DNA of 64,000 nucleotides. Source: JAFRXK01 sp045603305. Lineage in GTDB: Bacteria > Bacillota > Clostridia > Lachnospirales > Lachnospiraceae. The position numbers and the translations under genes are program-made. Shown piece by piece: positions 16,831 to 25,286 of the stretch (its first letter is position 1; the number at the start of each line of letters is the position of its first letter). Where the stretch lies: NCBI GenBank assembly GCA_045603305.1, contig JAZULV010000059.1, forward strand, positions 1 to 64,000, read 5' to 3'. A model generated the notes under the pieces. It made no database searches. It was not told where the DNA came from and was given only the letters and a program-made list of their open reading frames with translations.

Positions 16831-18315
16831 TTACTCTTTTTTCAGGTCATCTCCATAGCCGGTGTAATCACCATAACCTCCATAACGCCTATGGCTGCCG
16901 TAACTATAATATCTTCCATATTTACTATAGCCATATTTATATCCGCCGTACCTGTATCCTGCAGCAATCTCATTACTCTTATAATTCAGAACACAACCAA
17001 GTACAGGGAAACCATTGCCGGCAAACAATGACGCCGCATTTGAAATATGACTTACTTTTGATTTATTTGCTCTGACTACCATTATCATTCCGTCTGCATA
17101 CTGTGAAATCATAGAAGCATCAGACATAATACCACACGGTGGAGTATCTATAATCACATAATCAAACTCTTCTCGAAGCTTATCAATAATATTTTTCATC
17201 GCTTCAGAACCCATGCACTCAAGTGCATTCTTTATACTGCTGTTTCCTGCCAGTATTTTAAGACTGCTGCCTTCAACTTCTGTTAATGCCTCAGATACTT
17301 CTGCCTCACCTTTAAGAACTGCATTAATTCCGGTAAACTCGCTTGTTATCATTAATCGCTCTGCCACCGCCGGTTTTCTCAAATCCGCATCAACAAGTAC
17401 TACCTTGTCACTAATCTCGGCTAAACTTAAGGCTATATTTATAGAAGTAGTAGTCTTTCCTTCTCCGGGCATAGCACTGGTTACAAGTATAACTTTGCAA
17501 CCGTTCTTTTCACAATACTTCTTAACCTTTGTTCTAAGGGCCCTGTAAGACTCTATGAATCCATATCCCACTTTCTTATTCAATATGGTAATAGGAATGT
17601 TTTTTGATGTTTTTCTCTTTTTGAATTTTATCTCAGGAATAACAGCAAGACATTTAGCATTTACACGTTTCTCTATATCTTCTCTGCTATTAATTCTATT
17701 GTCGAATACTGCAAATAACGCAAACAATGCAAAAACTGCCGCAACACCCAGTAAAGCACCTTTTTTTGCAGGGCCTTTATAATCCGGCATATTTAACGGC
17801 TCCGTAGGAACTGATGCAGGAGTTATTACATGGAAATACACCGTACCTACAACATAATCAGCAATTTCAGGATAACACTTTATTGTTGCAAGCAGAATAT
17901 TATATGCATCCTGCGGATTACCCGAAGTTACCGTAATGGTCAACAGATTCGAAGTATCTGCAACGTAAGCACCTATCGAGCCATTAATAACATCTGTTCC
18001 AAGCTCTTTTTTTAGCATATCCCTGAATGTACCTGTGTTTGTCAGGTGCTGGAACATATTAGAAAGACTCTTTGTTGTAGAAAGATAGTTAACATCTCCA
18101 TAACTGCCATAATCATTATTTATTGTACAGGTAACTGAACTTTGATAATAAGGTGCATAAGAAACTTTAGCTTTGTACCACATAAGAGAGGCTCCTATAG
18201 CTGCACACAATAAAACAAGCCAGTAAAATTTCGCAATATAACCAAGAATTTTAAAGATAATACTGCTAATATCCAGTTCTTTTAACATACCTGATTGCTG
18301 TTTATTATCTTCCAT
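16831..18315 (-). CDS. Fused Wzz-BY-kinase capsule regulator (1)
   Basis: 494 residues combining a polysaccharide co-polymerase (Wzz) part and a bacterial tyrosine kinase. Membrane segments lie at about 28-46 and 186-204 with the extracellular Wzz domain between. The kinase has Walker A AMPGEGKTT (281-289), Walker A' VVLVDADLRKP (305-315) and the IIDTPP motif. The tail after about 455 is packed with Tyr and Gly (YGGYKYGYSKYGRYYSYG), the autophosphorylation cluster. It controls chain length and export of capsule or exopolysaccharide. It starts 2 nt after the second kinase gene, clearly one operon. The opposing CpsB phosphatase lies at 24209-24982. Confidence 0.9.
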   Translation of the reverse strand: MEDNKQQSGMLKELDISSIIFKILGYIAKFYWLVLLCAAIGASLMWYKAKVSYAPYYQSSVTCTINNDYGSYGDVNYLSTTKSLSNMFQHLTNTGTFRDMLKKELGTDVINGSIGAYVADTSNLLTITVTSGNPQDAYNILLATIKCYPEIADYVVGTVYFHVITPASVPTEPLNMPDYKGPAKKGALLGVAAVFALFALFAVFDNRINSREDIEKRVNAKCLAVIPEIKFKKRKTSKNIPITILNKKVGYGFIESYRALRTKVKKYCEKNGCKVILVTSAMPGEGKTTTSINIALSLAEISDKVVLVDADLRKPAVAERLMITSEFTGINAVLKGEAEVSEALTEVEGSSLKILAGNSSIKNALECMGSEAMKNIIDKLREEFDYVIIDTPPCGIMSDASMISQYADGMIMVVRANKSKVSHISNAASLFAGNGFPVLGCVLNYKSNEIAAGYRYGGYKYGYSKYGRYYSYGSHRRYGGYGDYTGYGDDLKKE

Positions 18316-18317
18316 GA

Positions 18318-19739
18318 CTATATCTCCTCCTCTCCCTCATTATGTCGTTTATTTTTGCCATATCCGCCGTAACCGCCGTAGCCACCGTAATAGCTATATC
18401 TAAAGCCTCCATAAGCTCTGCTGCTGTCAGCTCTGTTAAGTATATATCCCATCAATTCGGACTCACCCTCTGATAACTCATCAATACCATCATTGATGAG
18501 TGCAGCGGAAGCTGTATTCTGTCTAACTATCAGCAACGTTACATCCGCACTGTCTGTAACTACCTCTGAATCCGCTGTATCTGCAACAGGTGAAGAATCT
18601 ATAATTATATAGTCATACTTATCACGAACCACTTCTATAAACTTTTTAAACAACTCAGAAGCAAGCATCTCTGTAGAATTGCTATAGCTTTTTGTACCGC
18701 ATACCATATAAAGATTTACATCTTCTTCATAAGAGATAATATCATCAATATCTTTTTTTCCTTCTAAATAATCTGCTAATCCGCCGTCATCTGCATTTCT
18801 TTTTCTTTCAAACACTTTATAAATAGCAGGTTTTCTTAAATCGGCATCAACCAGAAGTACTTTCTTATTTCTTTTGGCAAGAGCCAACGCAATATTAGAC
18901 ACGACAGTAGACTTTCCTTCGTTCTCAAGCATACTTGTCATTGCAACTATCTTTTTATTTTTGTTCTTTAAAGCATACTCTAATTTTGTAGTAATTACCT
19001 TAATCTGTTCAACGAAATAAAAGCTTGTACTTATATTGGTAATCAATATACTTTTCTTTTTTGCACCTTTTTTTCTCTCAAAAGGTATAGTACCAAAAAG
19101 CTTTGAATCAAGTCTCTTTTCAGCATCTTTTTCATTCTTTATTCTGTCAGATAATACAGACATTACAGCAAAGCCGGCTAACAATACCGCAAAACTTATC
19201 ACAAAGACATCTTTCATCTTTTCTGTTCCGGTAAAACGGCTGCTCGGAACAGTTGGAACATACGGCGCCGACACCTCATCCATTACAGCATTACTGACAA
19301 CATAATCAGATATCTTCGGATAGTTATTTATAGCTGATTTAATTATTCTGAATGCCATCTCCGGACTGTTAGATGTTACTGTAATATTTATCAATGTAGA
19401 TTCAGGTACCAGTTCCGCAGTTATCTTACCCGAAATACTGTCTACACCTAAATCTTTTGCAATCATGCCTTTAAGTGTGCCGCTGGAGAAAATATCTGTC
19501 ATTACCTCAGCAATAGTCTTCGCCGTACTAAGATTGTTATATATTGAGGCAGATGCCCCCTTTGCAGTTACTGCATAGGTCGTTGAAGTTGTATATGTTT
19601 CAGAATATGTGGCTTCTGCAAAAAGATATGTACCCATTGCCAAAAAACCGGAAACTACAATAACCACCCACAGATTTTTAATCACATCACTGATTATACA
19701 TCTGATATTTATCACTAAATCTTGTTTCTTTCCTTCCAT
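18318..19739 (-). CDS. Fused Wzz-BY-kinase capsule regulator (2)
   Basis: 473 residues, a paralogue of the following gene with the same layout: membrane segments at about 22-40 and 177-197, Wzz domain between, kinase domain from about 240, Walker A' VLLVDADLRKP at 294-304, and a Tyr/Gly tail (YSYYGGYGGYGGYG). The P-loop is unusual: MLENEGKST at 270-278, where the family normally has PGEGKST, so the first Gly is Asn. It may still bind ATP, or the protein may depend on its partner. GGAGG precedes the ATG; 12 nt separate it from the Ig-like protein gene upstream. Confidence 0.88.
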   Translation of the reverse strand: MEGKKQDLVINIRCIISDVIKNLWVVIVVSGFLAMGTYLFAEATYSETYTTSTTYAVTAKGASASIYNNLSTAKTIAEVMTDIFSSGTLKGMIAKDLGVDSISGKITAELVPESTLINITVTSNSPEMAFRIIKSAINNYPKISDYVVSNAVMDEVSAPYVPTVPSSRFTGTEKMKDVFVISFAVLLAGFAVMSVLSDRIKNEKDAEKRLDSKLFGTIPFERKKGAKKKSILITNISTSFYFVEQIKVITTKLEYALKNKNKKIVAMTSMLENEGKSTVVSNIALALAKRNKKVLLVDADLRKPAIYKVFERKRNADDGGLADYLEGKKDIDDIISYEEDVNLYMVCGTKSYSNSTEMLASELFKKFIEVVRDKYDYIIIDSSPVADTADSEVVTDSADVTLLIVRQNTASAALINDGIDELSEGESELMGYILNRADSSRAYGGFRYSYYGGYGGYGGYGKNKRHNEGEEEI

Positions 19740-19751
19740 ATATCCTCCAAA

Positions 19752-20591
19752 CTATTCACAAACAATTACTGTCAGATTACTTTCCCCAATATATCCAAGA
19801 GTATTGATAACTGAATATGTAACAACATATTTACCCGGTACATTTGAATCAACACCGGATTTGATGTTAACCGCACCTACTTCAATAACTTCGCCCTCTA
19901 CCTTACTGTATACATTCTTTATATATGATGCGGCATCAAAATTTTCTCCCGCATCTATATATGCTATATAGTCAGTAAGTGCAATCTCCGGAGTGTTAGC
20001 TTCCTGTGCTCTGTCATAACTTTTAATCTCTACGGTAAGCTCCAGCTCAGAATAATCACCGCAGGAATTTGCTACTCCAACAACAACCGGATAATATCCC
20101 ACTGTTTCATAGATGCCTGCACCGCTTATAATCTTTATGTTCTGTGAAACATCTCCATCAAGCATATCATGTGCCCTGAGATAATCTAATATAGTTACTT
20201 TATCGCCTTCACTAAACACAAGCGGTTTTCTAAGTGAAAACACAGGAGGTTCATAATCAGTATACTTTATTGTTCTTGACCACTGGGCAACATTGTTTGA
20301 TGAATCAAATGCCGCATATGTAACAACCCTGCTGTGTTCTTCAGCATTTACCAAAGACAATCCTGAAACTATTACTGAATCTGTAACATCTCCATCTACA
20401 TCATCTACAGCAGTCACTCCCGTAAGGAAATCTTCTTCTGTTGCAGATACACTAAGTTCTATCAGATCAGTTTCACAGTTGATTACCGGTGCTACTGTAT
20501 CTTTTTTATCAAACCAGCCTTTATAATGGCACAAAAATCCAACCAGACATACGCAAAATACTACAATCACGCTATACTTAAAGAAACGCAT
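19752..20591 (-). CDS. Membrane-anchored Ig-like (DUF5011-type) protein A
   Basis: About 279 residues from the ATG at 20591, chosen because AGGAGG stands 6 nt before it. One N-terminal membrane segment or uncleaved signal (about 5-24) precedes three Ig-like repeats of DUF5011/HYR type. The first has DDVDGDVTDSVIVSG, the second LDGDVSQNIKI and the third EGEVIEV...VPGKYVVTYSV. First gene of the operon with the two BY-kinases, so probably an extracellular partner in polymer handling or wall attachment. A paralogue is encoded divergently 200 nt away. Function unknown. Confidence 0.8.
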   Translation of the reverse strand: MRFFKYSVIVVFCVCLVGFLCHYKGWFDKKDTVAPVINCETDLIELSVSATEEDFLTGVTAVDDVDGDVTDSVIVSGLSLVNAEEHSRVVTYAAFDSSNNVAQWSRTIKYTDYEPPVFSLRKPLVFSEGDKVTILDYLRAHDMLDGDVSQNIKIISGAGIYETVGYYPVVVGVANSCGDYSELELTVEIKSYDRAQEANTPEIALTDYIAYIDAGENFDAASYIKNVYSKVEGEVIEVGAVNIKSGVDSNVPGKYVVTYSVINTLGYIGESNLTVIVCE

Positions 20592-20654
20592 CATATACCT
20601 CCTGTTTTGCAATCCAAACCCTAATATTCCCAGTTTAATGACCTACTTTATTGA

Positions 20655-20663
20655 TTATATCAC
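20655..20663 (-). promoter_or_regulatory. Promoter of the Ig-like/BY-kinase operon
   Basis: Minus strand: extended -10 TGATATAAT with a weak TGGTAA-like -35 about 17 nt upstream. The predicted start lies about 60 nt before the ATG at 20591. Confidence 0.6.
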
Positions 20664-20722
20664 AGTTATATTTTATTTACCATATATATTAGTTTATTTA
20701 ATTAATATATTAAATTTTTTCC

Positions 20723-20750
20723 TTGTTTTTTTTATCCTCTATGGTATGAT
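20723..20750 (+). promoter_or_regulatory. Promoter of Ig-like protein B
   Basis: TTGTTT -35 (20723-20728), 16-nt spacer and TATGAT -10 (20745-20750) with the TGG extension. It lies back to back with the minus-strand promoter at 20655, so both Ig-like genes could share regulation. Confidence 0.65.
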
Positions 20751-20793
20751 AATTTATATGTTTTAACAATTAATATAATAAAGAGGGATGTTT

Positions 20794-21681
20794 ATGCAAA
20801 TATTTAAAAGAATTTTGGCTATTTCAATTTCCATACTTTCACTTGCATGTCTGGCATATATATTTTTTGCAGATGATTACCTTGATTTATTTCAATATAT
20901 TAATCCTTCATCAGACATGGAACAGACTGTTAGTGCAGATGATCAATACACTATTACCATTGATGTACCAACTGCAAGTCTGTATTACGAAAACAACGAT
21001 ACCTTTGATTTTATGCAGGATGTATCTGCCACAGATTCAGATGGCAATGATTTGACAGACGAAGTTGAATATATTATTAAGGCCGGTAACGGAATTAACA
21101 ACAAAAAGATTGAATACTATATTATCCAAAACGGAGTTAGTGTCTGCTCTGTTGAAAGAGATTTTATTATTACTGATTACTCAGGCCCTTCAATCTCTTT
21201 AAATTCCAATATATCAATGCACGCAACCGAAGCCCAGGACCTTATGAACAAACTTATTTCCATAGGAGCTATCAGTGCTTCTGACGGCCTTGGAAATGAT
21301 ATTACATCAACAATAGCTTATTCCAGTGATTCTGCATTAAACACGGCCGGCACCTATCCGGTTAAATTCACTGTAACCAACCAGTTCAATGATACCTATA
21401 CCTTGGTATATGACATAGGAATAACCGGTTCAACAACCGAACCGGTTATCGCGCTTACAGCTACCACCATAACGCTGCCTCTTGGTTCAGAGTTCAACTG
21501 GAGAAATTATCTTGACTATGCTACCGATCCGGTAGAGGGTGATATTTCTAACAGAATATATATAAAGAACAATATTAATAATCTTATCCCCGGAATATAT
21601 ACGGTTTCATATACTGCAACTAACAGTCAGGGAGTTTCATCAACGCCTGCCGAACTAACAGTGGTTGTTACCGGTAATTAA
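20794..21681 (+). CDS. Membrane-anchored Ig-like (DUF5011-type) protein B
   Basis: 295 residues from the ATG at 20794; GAGGG lies 6 nt upstream, while an ATG two codons earlier touches that site. An N-terminal membrane segment (about 5-23) with Leu-Ala-Cys might even be a weak lipobox. Two or three Ig-like repeats follow; the clear ones contain SASDGLGNDITSTIAYS...AGTYPVKFTVTN and VEGDISNRIYIKN...PGIYTVSYTATNSQG. It is divergent from protein A and of the same type. A single-gene unit with its own promoter and terminator. Function unknown. Confidence 0.78.
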   Translation: MQIFKRILAISISILSLACLAYIFFADDYLDLFQYINPSSDMEQTVSADDQYTITIDVPTASLYYENNDTFDFMQDVSATDSDGNDLTDEVEYIIKAGNGINNKKIEYYIIQNGVSVCSVERDFIITDYSGPSISLNSNISMHATEAQDLMNKLISIGAISASDGLGNDITSTIAYSSDSALNTAGTYPVKFTVTNQFNDTYTLVYDIGITGSTTEPVIALTATTITLPLGSEFNWRNYLDYATDPVEGDISNRIYIKNNINNLIPGIYTVSYTATNSQGVSSTPAELTVVVTGN

Positions 21682-21698
21682 TCAGAGAATAATTCAAC

Positions 21699-21738
21699 AA
21701 AGACAGGATTGCCAATTTTAATCTGGCATCCTGTCTTT
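21699..21738. terminator. Bidirectional terminator
   Basis: AAAGACAGGA plus TTGCCA (21699-21714) pairs with TGGCA plus TCCTGTCTTT (21724-21738), with one bulge. It lies between convergent genes and has A/T runs on both sides. Confidence 0.8.
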
Positions 21739-21771
21739 AATAATTTGAAATCAGTGTTTGCGGTACATTCT

Positions 21772-23577
21772 CTAGAAATCCTTAACCAGCACTTCTATCT
21801 CTTCATGTTTCATCTGTTCTATCTTATAATCTGATATCCTGTAAACTCTGTTGCAAACGCCAAGAACACTCGGTCTGTGTGTAGTAAGTATACATGTCTT
21901 CTTTTTATTATATCCCATTATATTTTTCAGCACTTTTCTTTCTGTGGCAACATCTAACGCTGAAGTAGCCTCGTCCAGCAGTAATATAGGCGCATCACTT
22001 ACTATCGCTCTTGCTATTGCCAGTCTTTGTGCCTGACCCTCCGAAAAACCGCCGCCATGTTCACCGACACGGTTATGTATTCCAAGAGGAAGTCTGGCTA
22101 CAAAATCATAGGCACATGCCAGCTTTAATGCTTCTATTATTTCTTCTTCTGTTGCATCAGGCTTAAGCATTCTAATATTTTCAGCTACCGTACCTGAGAA
22201 TACCGTATTACCTTGCGGCACATAGGAAAATAATTTTCTTGTAGCTGCAGATATCTCTACGCTTTTATAACCGTCTGTCCTTTCTATAACTGCAAAGCCC
22301 TCAGTTATTTTTACTATACTTAGCAACAGTCTTAGAAGTGTGGTTTTGCCTTCTCCTGATGGTCCGACAAGTGCAACTATTTCTCCTGCTCCTGCATAGA
22401 AATCTGCATTTTTAAAAACTTCATTTCCATCATTGTATGTAAACTCTGCATTCTCTATTTTTACGCAAACGCCATCTTCTCTGATACTTTCCAAAAATTC
22501 TTCAACTTCCGGTTCATTATCATAATTTTCTTTAGGAAGCTCTGCCACAGCCATAAGTCTTCCTGCGGAAGTAGCCGCAGCTATTGCACTCGGAACAAGA
22601 CCAACCAACGCAGAAAACGCCGCCGACAACGTTCCTGCCAACTGCAGAAACATAGTCATAGTACCATAAGAAATATAGCCTTTCCACAATCTGAAAATCC
22701 CCCAGCCAAAACACAATACAGATACAACCAAACCTGCAAGGTTCATTAGAGCAGATGTACCTACAGAAAACTTATTATAATCCAGTGCCACTTCAGCATA
22801 CTCTTTTTGAACATTCCTCATCTTTTTGCCAAAGGACCTGACCATACCAAAACTTTTTATTGTCTGGACATTCTGAAAGGATTCCTGATTAAATGAAAGC
22901 ATATTACTTGAAGCTTCCTTCATCATTTTATTGTACTTTCTCATCCTCTTCATAAGAGTCCTTGATACCAAAATAGTGAAAGGTGCACTTGCAAGCGCTA
23001 ATAATGCCAGCGTTTTGTCATAATGTAATATCAGAATGAACGCACCTATAAATTGAAATGACTTAGTAATCAGATTAGGAATCCATCCAAGCACGCTTGA
23101 CGATACAGCCGAAACATCGGAATTGAGACGATTAAGCAAATCGCCTGAATGATATTCGGAAGATGCCTCCCAGTCCGCCTCAAGTATCTTGTCATAGATA
23201 TCAGCCTTTATCTCGTTGTTAACCTTGATATCAATTTTTGCACTAACTCTGTTAGTCATTGCATTGGCGACTATTACAGCCAGTCCCATAGCAACATAAA
23301 CAGGACCGGTAATATACAAAGGATATGCATCCCCGGTTACAGCCATATTCAAAGCCGCATCATCACCATATCTTAACACAATAACTGAGTCAATTAATAT
23401 CTTAGATACCACGCTGGAGCCGAGTGCCATAATTGTACTTAGCATCCCGAATAATATATACACAACTATAGACCACTTGTATGTATAAGCGTATCTGTAT
23501 ATCCATTTGCTCTCGATATAAAACTCTGACCAATAACCTTCTTTAGTTTTCTTAATTATTTTTTTAATTATCGCCAC
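21772..23577 (-). CDS. ABC exporter, fused permease-ATPase
   Basis: 601 residues. Six membrane segments lie in about 35-330, and the NBD in about 370-590 with Walker A GPSGEGKTT, signature FSEGQAQRLAIARA and Walker B ILLLDEATSALD. A half-transporter working as a dimer, like peptide, lipid or drug exporters. The start is GTG with GGAG 6 nt upstream. It is the last gene of a run with an LCP protein, a PqqD-like protein, a PHP phosphatase and an S26 peptidase. There is no N-terminal C39 peptidase domain, so a separate peptidase (the S26 protein next door) could be used if a peptide is exported. Substrate unknown. Confidence 0.88.
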   Translation of the reverse strand: MAIIKKIIKKTKEGYWSEFYIESKWIYRYAYTYKWSIVVYILFGMLSTIMALGSSVVSKILIDSVIVLRYGDDAALNMAVTGDAYPLYITGPVYVAMGLAVIVANAMTNRVSAKIDIKVNNEIKADIYDKILEADWEASSEYHSGDLLNRLNSDVSAVSSSVLGWIPNLITKSFQFIGAFILILHYDKTLALLALASAPFTILVSRTLMKRMRKYNKMMKEASSNMLSFNQESFQNVQTIKSFGMVRSFGKKMRNVQKEYAEVALDYNKFSVGTSALMNLAGLVVSVLCFGWGIFRLWKGYISYGTMTMFLQLAGTLSAAFSALVGLVPSAIAAATSAGRLMAVAELPKENYDNEPEVEEFLESIREDGVCVKIENAEFTYNDGNEVFKNADFYAGAGEIVALVGPSGEGKTTLLRLLLSIVKITEGFAVIERTDGYKSVEISAATRKLFSYVPQGNTVFSGTVAENIRMLKPDATEEEIIEALKLACAYDFVARLPLGIHNRVGEHGGGFSEGQAQRLAIARAIVSDAPILLLDEATSALDVATERKVLKNIMGYNKKKTCILTTHRPSVLGVCNRVYRISDYKIEQMKHEEIEVLVKDF

Positions 23578-23633
23578 TATATACTCCTACACACCATAAC
23601 AATGCATATCCATACTATTTATCAGCAGATATA

Positions 23634-24107
23634 CTATTTATCTTTTCTTTTAAACTTTTGCTTTAATGCTATAGCTATAAAAATTAATTTTGTTCTGAAT
23701 GGCCTCATAATTCCCCATATCTTATCATAAAACCACCATACAGGACTCTTGGGTGTAAGCCACTTACCATTACGACAAACCATAGTTATTATGCCGAATA
23801 TCTGCTCTTCATCAATCGGACCCTCTAAATTCTTCTGTGCGTCACCAACCAAATAGTACTTTTTATGTTTTGAATCCGCTTTAAATATTCTGTGCATAAT
23901 ATATGCACCGCTTCTTCTTTTAAATATTACTATATCGCCTTTTTTAAGTTGTTTTTTTATCGGTTCAATAATTACACTGTCCCTGACATTAAACAAAAAA
24001 GGCAGCATACTCTGCCCTCTGACATTAAGTCTTACCGACTGACCTTCCTCAATAAGTTCCTTTAATACCGGCAGGTATACATCATTTTCAATTATTCTTA
24101 TTTTCAT
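23634..24107 (-). CDS. S24/S26-family signal peptidase-like protein
   Basis: 157 residues. The catalytic Ser33 lies in RGQSMLPFL, and His72 in YIMHRIF takes the place of the usual Lys, so this is a Ser-His type like SipW/archaeal enzymes. GDIVIFKRR and LVGDAQ are further S26 marks. A hydrophobic segment near the C-terminus (about 138-149) followed by KQKFKRKDK could anchor it; there is no N-terminal membrane segment. The ribosome site is weak (AAGGA 11 nt upstream). It sits between the phosphatase and the exporter. It may mature an exported peptide or protein; the substrate is not visible nearby. Confidence 0.82.
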   Translation of the reverse strand: MKIRIIENDVYLPVLKELIEEGQSVRLNVRGQSMLPFLFNVRDSVIIEPIKKQLKKGDIVIFKRRSGAYIMHRIFKADSKHKKYYLVGDAQKNLEGPIDEEQIFGIITMVCRNGKWLTPKSPVWWFYDKIWGIMRPFRTKLIFIAIALKQKFKRKDK

Positions 24108-24208
24108 AACTATGCTAATCCTTTATATCTTCATAAAATATACAAGTCTTACGCGTTCAATTATCCGTACATGTATTACACAAAAAGCATATGAAGAATA
24201 AACATAAA

Positions 24209-24982
24209 TTACATAAAGCTTCTTATGTCAACGTCAGGAAACTCAGGAGCACCATATATCATAATCTCTTTATCCATAATAATTCTATGAGGATTATACT
24301 TTAACAAGACATCTGCATATTCATCATTATAGAAATCGGTTATGTGCTCCATTATATCTTTCATATATGGAGTTCTTCTCCATGAAGCATGGGCATCGCT
24401 GGCAATACAATGCACCAGATTATGTCCTAACAACACTCTGGCAACAGCTTCAGCTTCTCTGCCGAATCTTCCAAGCAGGCTCCCTTTATTAACCTGTATC
24501 CTGTATCCTTTACGATTCCAGTTATATATCATCTCCGGATAAGCAAATGAAGCATAATATCTCTCCGGATGTGCTATTACAGGAGTTACTCCTTCAGCTT
24601 TAATTCTGGCCAGCATCTCTTCCATATACTCCGGATCTTCTCCAAAGCCAAACTCTACCAGCATATATCTGCTATCATTTAATGTTTTCAGCCTGCCTTT
24701 TCTTAAAAGTCCGATAACCTCATCCGTGACATAAACCTCGGCTCCAAGGTATACTTTCAGAGGAATATCTGCATCATTAAGTTCTTTTTTCAACTCATCA
24801 AACTTACCATGCAGTCCTGAACCGGAATAATTATCATACATAAACGGAATATTGCAGTGAGGAGTAACAACCATTGCTGTCGTTCCGCCTGAAACTGCCA
24901 GCCTGGCCATATCAAGAGCCTCATCCATAACATCCGCACCATCATCAACTCCCGGAAGAATATGTGAATGAATATCTACCAT
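24209..24982 (-). CDS. CpsB/YwqE-type PHP tyrosine phosphatase
   Basis: 257 residues. The PHP metal motifs are in order: DIHSHILPGVDDGA (3-16), VVTPHCN (about 38-44), AHPERY near 138, and ASDAHASW near 195. These proteins are Mn-dependent phosphatases that reverse tyrosine phosphorylation of BY-kinases, and so regulate capsule production. The two kinases at 16831-19739 are the obvious partners although they are in another operon. It lies 12 nt after the PqqD-like gene. Confidence 0.9.
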   Translation of the reverse strand: MVDIHSHILPGVDDGADVMDEALDMARLAVSGGTTAMVVTPHCNIPFMYDNYSGSGLHGKFDELKKELNDADIPLKVYLGAEVYVTDEVIGLLRKGRLKTLNDSRYMLVEFGFGEDPEYMEEMLARIKAEGVTPVIAHPERYYASFAYPEMIYNWNRKGYRIQVNKGSLLGRFGREAEAVARVLLGHNLVHCIASDAHASWRRTPYMKDIMEHITDFYNDEYADVLLKYNPHRIIMDKEIMIYGAPEFPDVDIRSFM

Positions 24983-24994
24983 AAAATCACCCGA

Positions 24995-25261
24995 TTATTT
25001 TTCAATAATACCTGCATTATCAAGCTGCTCGAGAAATTCTTTTACATCCAATGCCGCAGTTTCCCTATCTACTTCGTATTCTTCAAGAATCCCGTCAATA
25101 AGTTTCGCTTCATCAGCCCCAACAAGAAGCTCATCCCATAAAAACTTACCGACTTCATTCACTGTAATAAGTCCATTAAAATCAATAGCAGCCTTTCCTG
25201 TAGGCACTACTATATAATCGCCTGCAATTTCTCTCATAATGAATCCGCTTTTTATCTTCAT
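24995..25261 (-). CDS. PqqD-like peptide-binding protein
   Basis: 88 residues from the ATG at 25261 (GGTGGAG 6 nt upstream; a GTG four codons earlier overlaps this site). It has the PqqD winged-helix pattern: an N-terminal strand pair (FIMREIAGDYIVVPTG), an FNGLITVNEVGKFLWDEL middle, and two C-terminal helices ending LDNAGIIEK. PqqD proteins normally present precursor peptides to radical SAM enzymes, but none is nearby. Here it sits between an LCP wall ligase and a capsule phosphatase, with an S26 peptidase and ABC exporter downstream. Such orphan PqqD genes recur in polysaccharide loci; role unknown. Confidence 0.83.
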   Translation of the reverse strand: MKIKSGFIMREIAGDYIVVPTGKAAIDFNGLITVNEVGKFLWDELLVGADEAKLIDGILEEYEVDRETAALDVKEFLEQLDNAGIIEK

Positions 25262-25286
25262 AATCATCTCCACCTTTCAATTTAAA

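Noticed and set aside
24108..24208. Hidden RiPP precursor between the S26 peptidase and the phosphatase
   Set aside because: Every start on the minus strand meets a stop within about ten codons.
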